The position numbers were made by a program, and so were the translations under genes. This document shows, piece by piece, positions 34,146 through 45,360 of a DNA stretch of 64,000 nucleotides. How positions within the stretch are numbered: the first letter of the stretch is position 1; each line of letters starts with the position of its first letter. The stretch is taken from positions 186,001-250,000 of the forward strand of contig BCKQ01000002.1 of assembly GCA_001600695.1 (NCBI GenBank), in the 5' to 3' direction. Origin of the DNA: Ascoidea asiatica. Its lineage: Eukaryota > Ascomycota > Saccharomycetes > Ascoideales > Ascoideaceae. The notes beneath the pieces are model-generated. The model ran no database searches and was not told the DNA's origin. It was given only the letters and a program-made list of their open reading frames with translations.

Positions 34146-34951
34146 TTTTCAAATTATTGATTAAAGAGATTGAAATTATGGAATTGATGATTTTTTAAAA
34201 GTTATATAAAATTTAGTATTTGTTTATTTTTTTTTTAGAAAGGAAAGCATATAATGACAATTAGTGAGAATGAGAGAATGAGAGTGAGAATAGAAACGAA
34301 GGATTTGATATAATCTGATATAACAAGACAATAAAATGATTTTTAATTTAGCTGAATTTATTTTCAAGATGAATTCCCTAGTATCTTGTAGCTCCTCAAT
34401 TCTTTACGATTATTGATTAGTGATTGATAATTTACAAAATAATCAAATAAAAAGATTATTTTGAATATATTTTAATTTGTTTATTGTTCAATTCCAGCGA
34501 TAAATAATAATATATTCAATGAGTGTAAGATGCAGTTACTGGGGCCCACCACGAGAAGAGGTACGTGTTGTCATTTGCCTTCTTTCGGATGTTTTGTTTA
34601 CAGTTTACCTGATTCGCACAGAGGTCGGCGTGTGAGTGCCCTTATTGGCAATCCTAGACAATAAAATGTGGCGAGTGGGATATGGAAACTATCACACCAG
34701 CAGCGGTACAAACACGCTTAGTCACCATAGCCTATGTCGTTAAGCCTCGGAACACGCGTGCCTGCACCCACCCACACTCTGATTTCTTAAAATAGCCAAG
34801 AACATGTTCCGGAGTCTCCCGCTGTACTCATCCGGTGTGTTCCTGGTTCCAGGCACCGAAAACAGTTTTTTTCTGCTGCTTCTGCTGCTTCTGCTGCGTG
34901 TGAATCGTGTGAATCGTGAAAGGGAAAAAATGTTGAGGAAAGCATTGTATA
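34146..34951. other. ECM25 upstream region and TRM82 3' flank
   Basis: Bases 34540-34920 form a G+C-rich island with short CTGCTT and GTGAATC repeats (about 34868-34918). This is presumably part of the ECM25 promoter. The small ORF across it has no family features. Confidence 0.5.
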
Positions 34952-36379
34952 TTAGTGTTCACTTCTTTTACGAAGATTGTTCATTGTAAATAGTGGGAAA
35001 AGATCTTTTGATCCAGTTTCTTCTTTGCTATTTTTCCATATTTCTTTACATAATTCCATTTCTGTTTGTTCAAATATTTTACTTTCATTATCAAATTTAA
35101 AGATTGAAATGAGCTCATTCTTTTCGTTTGTATCATTTTTATCATCTTTGAAATCTTTATTTTGAACAATTGAGGCAATGATTTCATTACTTAATTCATT
35201 GATATCAAAATCTATAAATAATAGATTTGAATTTAATTTGATAATTTGAAATAGATTGATATCAATATTTGATTTATTATTTTTATTATTGAAAATATAA
35301 TTGAATTTGAATATTAATAACACATTGGTTTTTTCAATAAGTAAAACTAACAAATTTCCAAAATTTTTGATTTTTAATGTTAATAATTTACTTATCGTGA
35401 ATTCAAATAAATCTTTTTCATTTTCTTTGTTATTTAAATATAAAAAATTTTTCGGAATTAAATGAAATTCATTTAAATACGGTTCAATAAATTCCTTTAC
35501 ACTAAATTTTTTAATTAAATTATCATTATTATTATTTGAAGTTGAATTGATTGATAAATTCCAAAAAAATATATTTTTATCACCTCCACCACTTATTAAA
35601 ATCTCATCTTCAAACTTACTATTGAATTCTTCACTTTCAAATGTGAAAATATTTAAAACAGAAATAAAATCTTTATGACCAAAAAAATATTTTTCAATTA
35701 TATAACATTTTGGATAATTTGAGATTCTAATATGTTCATCCCTATCTGTTGAGATTATATACTTTTTGCCAGTTTTCTTATTTTCCCATAATTTGATATT
35801 CGTTAACATTGAGACATGTCCTAATATTAATTCTTCTTTATGTTTCTTTTTATCTTCAACTTCCGTTTCTTTTTGATTAATTAACGGTAATGAATAAACA
35901 TCTCCAAATTTATCTGCAAGTAAAATTTTTGAATCATTAAATGTTGTACATATTGAACATGGCCTCTTTGGAAAGCAGTGTCTTAATATTAAATCTTCTT
36001 TAGTGAAAAGTAAGTTATTAATTTCTTCATCATTAATATAATTATAATTTAATTTGAATACTACTACAGCTTTATCAGAATCTGTAGTAATTATTAAATG
36101 AGATTCATCAGTAGATAATATCATACATCTAATATAATTATAAACTGGAGGAGCACCAGATCCCGGTTCAGGAATTTTAGGAATCTTTGATATCTTAGAG
36201 GTTTTGATTTTCTCATTTTGCTGTCTTTTTAATATTTCTTTATGATTTATAGTATCAACCCAATATCCAATTAGTTTTCCATTTTGTCTAAGATCAAATG
36301 CTTGAAGTGAATTATTTATTGCACAAAATAAAATATTTCCTTCTTTATTCACAAGGACAAGTTGGCTTGGTTGTTTCAT
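34952..36379 (-). CDS. TRM82: tRNA m7G46 methyltransferase non-catalytic subunit
   Basis: The WD-repeat partner that stabilises the catalytic Trm8 for N7-methylguanosine-46 in tRNA. Its 475 residues match yeast Trm82 in the linker and first repeats: P-E-P-G-S-G-A-P-P-V-Y-N-Y-I-R, S-T-D-E-S-H-L-I-I-T, K-R-P-C-S-I-C, L-L-A-D-K-F-G-D-V-Y-S-L. Then come G-H-V-S-M-L-T-N, I-I-S-T-D-R-D-E-H-I-R-I-S, F-G-H-K-D-F-I-S and L-I-S-G-G-G-D-K-N-I-F-F-W. The C-terminal P-L-F-T-M-N-N-L-R-K-R-S-E-H also agrees. It is divergent from GCV2. Confidence 0.95.
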   Translation of the reverse strand: MKQPSQLVLVNKEGNILFCAINNSLQAFDLRQNGKLIGYWVDTINHKEILKRQQNEKIKTSKISKIPKIPEPGSGAPPVYNYIRCMILSTDESHLIITTDSDKAVVVFKLNYNYINDEEINNLLFTKEDLILRHCFPKRPCSICTTFNDSKILLADKFGDVYSLPLINQKETEVEDKKKHKEELILGHVSMLTNIKLWENKKTGKKYIISTDRDEHIRISNYPKCYIIEKYFFGHKDFISVLNIFTFESEEFNSKFEDEILISGGGDKNIFFWNLSINSTSNNNNDNLIKKFSVKEFIEPYLNEFHLIPKNFLYLNNKENEKDLFEFTISKLLTLKIKNFGNLLVLLIEKTNVLLIFKFNYIFNNKNNKSNIDINLFQIIKLNSNLLFIDFDINELSNEIIASIVQNKDFKDDKNDTNEKNELISIFKFDNESKIFEQTEMELCKEIWKNSKEETGSKDLFPLFTMNNLRKRSEH

Positions 36380-37422
36380 TCTGCTTTAATTATATAACTA
36401 AACAATGCTTTATAACTTCAAATTAACCTTCTATGGTTTGTTAATGGAGTTGCAATAAACCAATGAAAAAAATAAAACGGAGTGAAAAAGTCGAAAAAAA
36501 AGTCAAAAAAAACTCAAAAAAAATAAAAAAAACATTTAAATTGAAAACAAGTTCCGACCATATTTGCACGTGGGTGAATTCAAAATTCTGCTGTCGTAAA
36601 TTTATCTCAGTCACGATATTTGGTACGAGACCACTTCTAAGGGTCCTTTTCGAATCCAGGAAAGTTTTTTTAAAAATTCCCGAGTCAGTTCAAACTTACC
36701 TGCAACTGCCCCGAGTCAGAAACAGTTTGAATGAAGATAACAGAACTGGAGACTGTTTTACTTCTGGCTACGAATCTGGGTAGAAATCTGGAGTGAATTG
36801 GCTTTCATATCGCCAGTATTTTATTCTTTTCTTATTTTATTTGACTAATTTCTCTCATGTTTATCAACTTTGAATAAATTTATCTTTTCACTACTTTCAT
36901 TGGTGCTTTTTCCCTTCCTAGTGCCAATTCTTTTAATAAATCTTCTTTAATTTCAATAAATTTTAATCAATTTCAATCAATTGACTAATTCCAATCACTT
37001 TATAAAATTTTAATATCGATTCATATCTCATGCATTCACTAATGTATTTTGTTGGTTCATAGACAATTAAATTAAACAATCAAGTTCACTTTTACTTCAG
37101 GAACTATTCAGTTTTAAATTTTTTCATTTTTTGTTATTTTCATTCTAATCTTCAAATTTATAAATATTTAAATATTCAATTATATAAATATATATAAATA
37201 TTTTAATTTCTTTTACTTTTAATTCATTATAATATATATATTCACTTTTCTACATCTTTTTCATAACTTTTCTTTTGTTTCTTTTTTTTTCTTCGTCTCT
37301 ATCCTGATTTAAAGTATTAAATTATCGCTTTATATTAAAATTTTTATTTATACTATAAATCCTTCAGTATAAATATAATCTATATTATAATTCTATTATT
37401 TCTTCATTATCTTAACTTTGAT
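36380..37422. other. Divergent TRM82-GCV2 promoter region
   Basis: Contains a G+C-richer patch (about 36540-36790) with two CCCGAGTCAG direct repeats, then a long A/T-rich leader to GCV2. A Lys-rich ORF near 36463-36783 has no family features and is not called. Confidence 0.55.
36679..36719. promoter_or_regulatory. Pair of CCCGAGTCAG direct repeats upstream of GCV2
   Basis: Identical 10-mers at 36679-36688 and 36710-36719, 31 bases apart (about three helical turns). On the reverse strand each contains TGACTC, the Gcn4 core. Yeast GCV genes are under amino-acid and glycine control, so a role in GCV2 regulation is plausible. Confidence 0.4.
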
Positions 37423-40400
37423 ATGCTTAATTCAAAATTGAGTATTAAAAATGCTCGAATTACTTTAAAATCATTAAAGTTCAATAAAAATTCTTTAATA
37501 TTTAATAATCAATCATATTCTAATTCTTTAAAAGCTTTAAATTCTTTTAATTTAACTTCAAAAAAATTTAATTCAAGTATTGCTTCAAATCAATTAAATA
37601 AAACTGATATATCTTCAGAAAGTTATTCAAAACTTTATTCAAATGATGATAAAATATTAAATCCTTTAGACACTTTTCAAAGACGTCATTTAGGTCCTGA
37701 TCCAAATCAAGTTAAATTTATGTTAAATTCTTTAGGTTATGATAATATTGAATCTTTTATAGAAGAAACAATCCCAAAAAATATTTTAGTTCGTCGTAAT
37801 TTAAATATATCTCCAAAAAATGGTTATTCTGAATCTCAATTTTTATCCTATTTAAAAAAATTATCAAAAAAGAATAAAATTTTAAAATCTTTAATTGGTA
37901 AAGGTTATTATAATACTATTACCCCTCCAGTAATTTTAAGAAATTTATTAGAATCTCCCGAATGGTATACTCCTTATACGCCATATCAAGCTGAAATTTC
38001 TCAAGGTAGATTAGAATCTCTCTTAAATTTTCAAACTGTAATTTCTGATTTAACTGGTTTACCTGTTGCAAATGCTTCTTTATTAGATGAAGGTACCGCT
38101 GCTGCTGAAGCAATGACATTAACTTTTCATTATTCAAAACAAAAAAAAAATACTTATATTGTTGATAAAAATATTTTCCCACAAACTTTAGCTGTAATTA
38201 AGTCAAGAGCTTTTCATCAAAATATTAAAATTATTCAATTGGATTTATCTAATCCAGATAATTATTCAATTATTAAACAAAATAATAATATTTGTGGTGC
38301 TTTAATTCAATACCCCTCTTCTGATGGTTCAATTAATAATTATAATATTTTATCCTCGATAATTCATGAAAAAAAAGGTTTATTATCTGTTGCAACTGAT
38401 TTAATGGCTTTAATGCTAATTAAACCACCTTCTGAATTTAATGCTGATATAGCTTTAGGTTCTTCTCAAAGATTCGGAGTTCCAATGGGTTATGGTGGTC
38501 CTCATGCTGCTTTTTTCGCTGTTAAAAAAAATTTAAGTCGTAAAATGCCGGGTAGATTAGTTGGCTTATCAAAAGATAGATTGGGTAATCCTGCTTTACG
38601 TCTTGCTTTACAAACAAGAGAACAACATATTAAAAGAGAAAAAGCAACTTCTAATATATGCACTGCTCAAGCTTTATTAGCTAATATGGCTGCTTCTTAT
38701 GCTGTTTATCATGGTCCTCAAGGTTTAAAAAAAATTGCAAAAAGAATATTTAATTATACTTCAATTTTAGCAAAGGAAATAATATCAAATTCAAATCATC
38801 ATATCTTAAACAATAATTATTTTGATACTTTAACAATTAAATTAAATAACATTAGTTCTGATGATTTAATGAAATTAGCTCTTGAAAAATTTGAAATTAA
38901 TTTATTTAAAGTTGATGATTCTACTGTTTCTCTTTCATTCGATGAAACAACTCTTCAACAAGACTTATTAGACTTAATTGAAATTTTCACTTCAAAAAAA
39001 TTGGATCTAAATTTTTTAGATAATTTAAAAATTTTTGAACTTGATTCTTCTTTAAGTCGTACTGATGATGTTTTAACTAATTCTGTTTTTAATACTCATC
39101 ATACTGAAACAAGTATGATGCGTTATTTACATTTATTACAAAGTAAGGATGTATCTTTATGTAATACTATGATTCCTTTAGGCTCTTGTACAATGAAATT
39201 AAATTCTGCAATTGAAATGGCCCCAATTAGTTGGCCAGAATTTAGTCAAATTCATCCTTTTGTTCCTTTGGATCAAGCTCAGGGTTACAAGGAATTAGTA
39301 ACTGAATTTGAAAAGGATTTGGCAAATATCACTGGCTTTGATGCTGTTACTTTTATGCCAAACTCTGGAGCTCAAGGTGAATATACAGGCTTACGAGTAA
39401 TAAGAAAATATCTTGAGTCAAAAGGTGAATCAGATAGAAATATTTGTCTAATACCTGTTTCTGCACACGGAACAAATCCAGCAAGTGCTGCAATGGCTGG
39501 CTTAAAAGTTGTTCCGGTCAAATGCCTTGAAGATGGTTCCTTAAACCTTGACGATTTAAAACTTAAAGCAGAAAAATATTCTAAAAATTTAGCCGCAATA
39601 ATGATCACGTATCCATCAACCTATGGTTTATTTGAACCAAAAATTAGATCAGCAATAGATTTGGTTCATTTAAATGGAGGCCAGGTTTATCTTGACGGTG
39701 CAAATATGAATGCTCAGATTGGTTTAACTTCTCCTGGTGACCTTGGAGCTGATGTTTGTCATTTAAATTTACATAAAACTGCTGGTTTGAGTCATGGTGG
39801 AGGAGGACCAGGATCTACACCAGTATGTGTTAGAACTCATCTCGCTCCTTTCTTACCTTCCGAAAATACTGTTGAAGTAGCTAAAAAAAATTCAACTTCA
39901 ATTTTACCTATTTCATCGGCAGCTTACGGAAATGCTTCTGTATTACCTGTACCTTTTGCATATTTCAAATTAATGGGTACAACTGGGTTACCATATGCAA
40001 CTTCAATAGCCATTTTGAATGCCAATTATATGATGAATAGATTAAAAGACCATTACAAAATAATGTTTATTGGAAATGGTGGTATTAAACATTGCGCTCA
40101 TGAGTTTATTTTAGATTTAAGGCCATTCAAAGCTCAAGGAGTTGATGTTTCGGATGTTGCAAAAAGATTGCAAGATTATGGTTTTCATGCTCCAACCATG
40201 AGTTTTCCTGTTGCTGGAACTTTAATGATAGAACCGACGGAATCCGAAGAATTAGCAGAATTGGATAGATTTGTAGATTCGATGCTTTCAATTAGAAAAG
40301 AGATTGACGCAAAAATCAATAATGAACCTCTAGGTAACGTTTTAGCAAATTCACCACATTCCTTAATAGATATAATTAGTTCTAAAGATTGGGAAACAAG

Positions 40401-40557
40401 AGGCTATTCAAGGGAACAAGCAGCATATCCATTACCCCATTTAAAAATATCAAAGCAATGGCCCACTGTTTGTAGATTAGATGATACTTTTGGGGATGTC
40501 AATTTAATGTGTACATGTCCAACAGTGGAAGAAGTGGCAAGTGAGTCTGATTTATGA
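37423..40557 (+). CDS. GCV2: Glycine decarboxylase P protein, mitochondrial
   Basis: The PLP-dependent subunit of the glycine cleavage complex, decarboxylating glycine and passing the aminomethyl group to the H protein. The 1044-residue protein has a Ser/Asn-rich mitochondrial leader, then F-Q-R-R-H-L-G-P near residue 85. The N-terminal aspartate-aminotransferase-like half has [20 protein letters not shown], and the C-terminal half has [22 protein letters not shown] and H-L-N-L-H-K785-T. K785 is the expected PLP lysine. Just after it the usual T-F-C-I-P-H-G-G-G-G reads [10 protein letters not shown], an unusual change. Codon use is extremely A/T-restricted up to about 39200 and noticeably broader afterwards. 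Confidence 0.97.
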   Translation: MLNSKLSIKNARITLKSLKFNKNSLIFNNQSYSNSLKALNSFNLTSKKFNSSIASNQLNKTDISSESYSKLYSNDDKILNPLDTFQRRHLGPDPNQVKFMLNSLGYDNIESFIEETIPKNILVRRNLNISPKNGYSESQFLSYLKKLSKKNKILKSLIGKGYYNTITPPVILRNLLESPEWYTPYTPYQAEISQGRLESLLNFQTVISDLTGLPVANASLLDEGTAAAEAMTLTFHYSKQKKNTYIVDKNIFPQTLAVIKSRAFHQNIKIIQLDLSNPDNYSIIKQNNNICGALIQYPSSDGSINNYNILSSIIHEKKGLLSVATDLMALMLIKPPSEFNADIALGSSQRFGVPMGYGGPHAAFFAVKKNLSRKMPGRLVGLSKDRLGNPALRLALQTREQHIKREKATSNICTAQALLANMAASYAVYHGPQGLKKIAKRIFNYTSILAKEIISNSNHHILNNNYFDTLTIKLNNISSDDLMKLALEKFEINLFKVDDSTVSLSFDETTLQQDLLDLIEIFTSKKLDLNFLDNLKIFELDSSLSRTDDVLTNSVFNTHHTETSMMRYLHLLQSKDVSLCNTMIPLGSCTMKLNSAIEMAPISWPEFSQIHPFVPLDQAQGYKELVTEFEKDLANITGFDAVTFMPNSGAQGEYTGLRVIRKYLESKGESDRNICLIPVSAHGTNPASAAMAGLKVVPVKCLEDGSLNLDDLKLKAEKYSKNLAAIMITYPSTYGLFEPKIRSAIDLVHLNGGQVYLDGANMNAQIGLTSPGDLGADVCHLNLHKTAGLSHGGGGPGSTPVCVRTHLAPFLPSENTVEVAKKNSTSILPISSAAYGNASVLPVPFAYFKLMGTTGLPYATSIAILNANYMMNRLKDHYKIMFIGNGGIKHCAHEFILDLRPFKAQGVDVSDVAKRLQDYGFHAPTMSFPVAGTLMIEPTESEELAELDRFVDSMLSIRKEIDAKINNEPLGNVLANSPHSLIDIISSKDWETRGYSREQAAYPLPHLKISKQWPTVCRLDDTFGDVNLMCTCPTVEEVASESDL

Positions 40558-41048
40558 ACCAAATTTTTGAAAACTAATTAGATAACAGAATGTAGGAATA
40601 AATATTATATATGTTTTAGAATTTTTCTACCTTTTAACTATTGAATATCAACATATTGTAGAATTAAACTAAAATAATAAATTATGCTGGAAATTACAGG
40701 CTATTTAAAATAAAAGCCAATTGCTTATTTTTCAAATATTTTTAATTGCTAATAATAGTTAATATTTATTGATATTTCAACAATTCAAATTTTTTGTTTT
40801 TCAAACAATTGATTATAATATACATCAAATAATAAAATTAATAGAATACAAGAACTCAAAAATAATGGGATAAAAAGAGACAGAAAAAGGACGATTAACG
40901 AATAAAATTGCATATCATTCATTAGATATATAATTCAACATACTAACAGAATTAGTATAACTTAAAGCATATATTGTATAATAATATTTATTATAGTGTA
41001 CCCTTTTTTTTGCAATAAGGAGAAAATGTCAATAACATTTCAAGTGCC
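40558..41048. other. Convergent GCV2-STM1 3' region
   Basis: A/T-rich 3' flank of two converging genes; no gene seen. Confidence 0.5.
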
Positions 41049-42107
41049 TTAAGATAAAGAAGGGAAATTCTTATCATCAAGAGCAACTGGCTTTTTTTCA
41101 GGGGATGCTGGTTTACCACCTCTTGAAGAACCTCTGAAAGAGCCTCTTGAACCTCTTGAAGAATTACCTCTGAAAGATCCTCTTGGGCCTCTCGAAGAAT
41201 TACCTCTGAAAGATCCTCTTGAGGAACCCCTTGAACCTCTAGCTCCTGAAGAGTTACCTCTTCTTGGTGGAAGTTCATCGAAAAAGGTTGCTTGAATATC
41301 TAAATGTTGAGCTTTTTCTTTTTTAGCTTTAGCTTTATTTTTTTTTAAAACACTAGCAGATAAGAATTCTACTTTTTCCTTAACCAATATTTCATTTGAA
41401 CCCCATTTTTCTTCATTACCTTCATTTGGTTTTCTAGCACTATGAGCAGCTCCATCATCAATTTTTTCTAAAGAAGCATAATAATCTTCTAAAGATTGAG
41501 TTTTAATAGGTGGTTCGGATTCTTCTTCTTCTTCTTCAGCGGCTTTTTCTTCAGCTACATCCTGAGCAGCAGCAGATTCATCGTCTAATTCTTTAGCATC
41601 ATCACCCCAACCTTGCTTAACTTTTTTGGCAGAATCAGTTTTACCTGTTCTTGAGTGACGATCACCAGAATATTCTTTTTTAGTATTACGAGTAGAAGAT
41701 TGAACTGGATCAACACTCTTTTCTTTGTTTGAAGAACGAGTAGCTTCTTTGTTTTTAAAAGCAGCTTCATTTCCTACAGGCTTTGGGCGATTTTTGTTTG
41801 CACGAGCTTTATTTGCAGAAGCAGGAGGGGCATCAGTTTTTCTAGAAGAAGTAGATTGCTTGACAATTTCTCTTGGATGTTTTACTTGAACATCTTCTTC
41901 AATGTCGTTACCTAAAAGGTCAAAAGGATTCTACAAAGAATAAATATAGTTAGTATAAAATTACTTTTCTATAAGCCTAATTAATTCGATTCAGATCTAA
42001 TATTTTTAAATTCAATGAAAAATCACCAATAAAATTGATATTCTCAAAGCCATAGAGGAGCAAGAGTATAGATATAAGTTTTAAATACTAACCTTATTGA
42101 ATGACAT
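41049..42107 (-). CDS. STM1: Ribosome-associated protein Stm1, two exons
   Basis: Stm1 clamps inactive 80S ribosomes and protects them during starvation. Coding exons are 42107-42093 (M-S-F-N-K) and 41930-41049, giving 298 residues. I read exon 2 through without a stop. It starts N-P-F-D-L-L-G-N-D, exactly as yeast Stm1 continues after its first residues, followed by K-N-R-P-K-P-V-G-N-E, D-R-H-S-R-T-G-K-T-D and K-V-K-Q-G-W-G-D-D. The C-terminal 60 residues are an R-G-S-F-R-G/S-S-R-G repeat, more regular than the yeast RGG tail, and end F-P-S-L-S. The 5' exon is so short that a plain ORF search would miss it. Confidence 0.94.
41931..42092 (-). other. STM1 intron (162 bases)
   Basis: The 5' splice site is GTTAGT rather than the usual yeast GTATGT. 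The branch point TACTAAC is on the minus strand (41955-41949) and the acceptor TTTGTAG ends at 41931. The intron falls between codons (phase 0). Confidence 0.9.
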
Positions 42108-42912
42108 TGTGCTTATTGCTTGTTCAGACTTTTGAAAGTGCTTGTTCTGTTATTTCAATTAGCTTTCTGTTTAGTATAATTTGAGCATCAATTTGTTATA
42201 AATCAAATCTAATAGTACTTTAATTTATGAGTTTATTACTGTAAAGTATTTTTTTCAATCAGAATAATTTTCCTAACCTTCCCTAGATGCTAAATTTCAC
42301 CGGTCTTTTATTTACACAGACAGAGTAAATTTCAGTCTGCGTGGGTTTATATTTTGGTGATTAAAGCACCTGACCATCTAAGTTGCTGAGCGCAAAACAG
42401 CACGCCGAATCAAATTGAGTGTTCTGCTTTCTCGATTATGCGCAGCGTTTTTACCGTAGCAAGGCTGGAAATAGTGACAATAGAAACCAAACTCGTTGCC
42501 AGTTTGAACCAATGCACGCATTTTTGTTGGTTTTCAATGTGAATGGTAATCAAAAAAAGCGCACATTTTTATTCCTGTAAAGTTCCGGGAAAGTCATCTG
42601 ACTTTTCTCTGTTCCTCCGATTTTGCTCCTTTTAAAAAAAAGGGCCGTTATTGTGGCGTATCTAAATTAGAAATAGTGAGAAAATGAATGGGCTTTTGTG
42701 GAGGTGTTATCTGGCGGGTGGTTTCCACATTATCATGGGATTAAAGCAAAAAATTACTTTAAAATATTAAATCAGGATAGTATTGGGCAAGCATTTATCT
42801 ACAATTTTAAATAAATCCAATCTATTAATTTTAAATTTTAGGTAAAATTTTATTTCACTCGAAGTAACAATATTGAAATCAAAAAAACGTTTCACCAAAT
42901 ATATAAAATAAA
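42108..42912. other. Divergent STM1-CBP6 promoter region
   Basis: A G+C-richer island spans about 42300-42740. No ORF and no clear ribosomal-protein-type promoter motif were recognised. Confidence 0.5.
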
Positions 42913-43344
42913 ATGTCCTTCAAATCTGCTACAGAAGCAGCAAGATCTTTAATAAAGAAAATAAATTCTTTGCCTTATGAAAGAATAAATCATTCAATCT
43001 GTTTTAAAGAATCACAATATGAAAGACATAGAGAAGTAGCAAAATTGCCCAAAAGATTTGAAATAACTTCTAATAAACCAAGCGTTAAGGAGCTTTTTTT
43101 TACCCAAAAAAAAACTGAAGGAAATACTTCATTTAAACAATTATCAATAAAAGATTATAAACTTCAGTTGGATGCTTTAAATAATTTATCGTCCAGTAAA
43201 TTTAAAAACTACTATAAAATAGGTGATAAATTAACAAAACCTGCAGGAAATCCAATTTATTATAATAAAATAATGGATGAAATCAATGGTAAAAGTAAAG
43301 AGACCTTTTTCAGTGCTATAAAAACTGTTATAATGGGTAAATGA
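42913..43344 (+). CDS. CBP6: Cytochrome b translation/assembly factor Cbp6
   Basis: Cbp6 works with Cbp3 at the mitoribosome tunnel exit to promote COB mRNA translation and to bind new cytochrome b. The 143-residue protein matches yeast Cbp6 best at the C-terminus: F-K-N-Y-Y-K-I-G-D-K-L-T-K-P-A-G-N-P then I-Y-Y-N-K-I, K-S-K-E-T-F-F-S-A-I-K-T-V and the final M-G-K. The N-terminal helix with L-P-Y-E-R-I-N-H-S-I also aligns. It converges on MUD1. Confidence 0.93.
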   Translation: MSFKSATEAARSLIKKINSLPYERINHSICFKESQYERHREVAKLPKRFEITSNKPSVKELFFTQKKTEGNTSFKQLSIKDYKLQLDALNNLSSSKFKNYYKIGDKLTKPAGNPIYYNKIMDEINGKSKETFFSAIKTVIMGK

Positions 43345-43462
43345 TAAATTTGTAATATAATCTTTTTCAATTTAAATTCTGTAAATAAAAACTATTTCAA
43401 TTCAGCCTAACTTTATTTAAGTCTATTAGTCTATATAATTATTCATTATAATACATTATCAA

Positions 43463-44377
43463 TTACTTTTTAGTATAAGATATTATTGGCTTAACACCAT
43501 CGATCTCTATTTCTTTTGTGGTATCTTTTACAATTATTGCATTTTCTTCATTTTCATACTCTATAAATGCTAAATTTCGAATTTTAACTAATCTTAGTTC
43601 GTAAAACCCTTGAAATTTTTGAAAAATTGATAGTAATTTATCATTCAAATCCTTTGATGATAATTCCTTTGGCAAATTTTGAATTAATAGAACTTTGTTG
43701 GGCGGTAATAAGTTCACGTCAATCTTTGGTTTTTTAGCATCAGATTGATCAATTTCATTTTTATTTGAATTTGAATAAGTTTTCATAGTATTTAATTTTC
43801 TTTTTATAGAAAGTTCTTTATTAATTTCTCTTTTTTGTTTACTTTCTCTTCTAATTTTTAAATATTCTTTGAATTTATTTTCTTCGAGTTGAAATTTTAA
43901 AGTGGAATCAGAATCAGTTTTACTAAATTCTAATGATATAGGATTTCTTCTTCTTTTCTCGGTATTTATATCTGTAGATATATTTATGTTTGAATTTGCA
44001 TTTTTATTTGAATTTATACAATAATTCTTGTTATTATTATCAAATAATGTGTTCAATAGAGTGAAATTATTATCATTTTTGAAATAATTATAGCATTCTA
44101 AACATTTATTATGATTTTGAAATGAAATAAAAGCTTGACCTTTCATTTTTAAATTTTTATGAGCAGTTATAGATAATATAGGGTACCAGGGAAAATTTTC
44201 GTTATTTAATAATTGATTTAATTTCAGTTTTAGCGTATTTATTGAAACTTTTTCATTCAAATTTCTTATATATAATGTAGATACATTTGAATTTAAATTG
44301 TCTTTAATTTCTTTAGATTTATCATTTTTTATAAGATCTTTAGATATTGAAGCCTCTTTGATTACTGAATCAACCAT
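43463..44377 (-). CDS. MUD1: U1 snRNP A protein Mud1
   Basis: A U1A-type splicing protein of 304 residues with two RRMs. RRM1 (about 36-120) begins T-L-Y-I-R-N-L-N-E-K-V (RNP2) and has K-G-Q-A-F-I-S-F (RNP1). RRM2 (about 220-300) begins V-L-L-I-Q-N-L-P-K-E-L with R-N-L-A-F-I-E-Y. A charged linker rich in Lys and Asn lies between. The two-RRM layout fits Mud1 rather than the single-RRM U2B'' protein Msl1. The ATG at 44377 (M-V-D-S-V) is chosen; three codons upstream is only a TTG. Unlike the yeast gene, no intron is needed. Confidence 0.85.
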   Translation of the reverse strand: MVDSVIKEASISKDLIKNDKSKEIKDNLNSNVSTLYIRNLNEKVSINTLKLKLNQLLNNENFPWYPILSITAHKNLKMKGQAFISFQNHNKCLECYNYFKNDNNFTLLNTLFDNNNKNYCINSNKNANSNINISTDINTEKRRRNPISLEFSKTDSDSTLKFQLEENKFKEYLKIRRESKQKREINKELSIKRKLNTMKTYSNSNKNEIDQSDAKKPKIDVNLLPPNKVLLIQNLPKELSSKDLNDKLLSIFQKFQGFYELRLVKIRNLAFIEYENEENAIIVKDTTKEIEIDGVKPIISYTKK

Positions 44378-45360
44378 TTCAATCAAGAGTTAGAATGTTT
44401 GTAATATACTGTATATTATAGGTACTTTTTTTTCTTAAAAAATAAATCATGAATATTTAATTTAAATAAAAGTAAATACTGACGCAAGAAGCCTTCAAAA
44501 GCTCTGTCTACTATTAGTTATTCAATTGAGACTTCAATCTAGTATGTCACGTGTATATATACAGCACTGTAAGCTATTGTTTTTAAATGTTTTCAAGTAA
44601 CATGACTGATGAAAAGAACAAGAAAGTTACCCTGCTGAAGAAATGGACTTTGTCGTGAAAAGAACATGCAATTTGAAAATTGAAAAAATCCTAAAATAAA
44701 AAGGTGAGTTCCTTTTTACAATTTATAACAGACTGAATAAAAAAATTTTTAAAAAAGGGTGTTAATCATATCAACTAAGGTAATAAAATTTTAGAACCAT
44801 GAATTAAAACATTTTAAATAAATATCAAAGATAAAAATCATTAAAATAAATAACACTAAAGAAAAGTTAATCAAATTAAATAGGTAAACCTTGAAGGATA
44901 ATTTATTTTTTTCTTTGACACAGAAAACTAAACTATCCATCAAGACTTTTACAAAACTAATTGGCATCTACCTTATGGATGCCAAATAGTTTTACCTGCA
45001 AAAATTACTAAACATATAGAAGAGCCGAAGGGCTAAAATTAACAAATAGAATTATTTATTAAAAAATTTAAAAAAAAATGAGCGTTGAAAAAAGTGAAAA
45101 TGATCTTACTTAGAGTAAGTAAACTTGCAAAAGTGATTAAATGAATTTACATTGCAAGTCCAAATTAAGAAAAGTGCAAGAACCTCGAGAAAGAATTGAA
45201 TAATACCGAGTGTTCATATATAAATAAGCTAGAAATGAAAAAGAAATAAAAGAGAAAATGTAAGAGAAAATGAAAATGAAGTTGAGAAAGAAAATGAAAG
45301 CGTAACTGTAAAAGCATGAATAGAAATTTACTCAAGAATATCAAAAATCCATTTGTTTTT
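44378..45360. other. MUD1 upstream region and 3' flank of the small GPI-protein gene
   Basis: No ORF. It contains a near-perfect 16-base-arm hairpin (44953-44993) and a purine-rich stretch with GAAAATG/GAGAAAG repeats at about 45230-45300. Confidence 0.55.
44953..44993. repeat. Long intergenic inverted repeat / hairpin
   Basis: Arms AAAACTAATTGGCATC and GATGCCAAATAGTTTT match at 15 of 16 positions around a 9-base loop. In a non-coding A/T-rich region this could form an RNA hairpin or bind a dimeric factor. Confidence 0.75.

Noticed and set aside
36463-36783. Lys-rich ORF of 106 codons between TRM82 and GCV2
   Set aside because: Low-complexity start, then G+C-rich promoter sequence; no family features and it overlaps the CCCGAGTCAG repeats.
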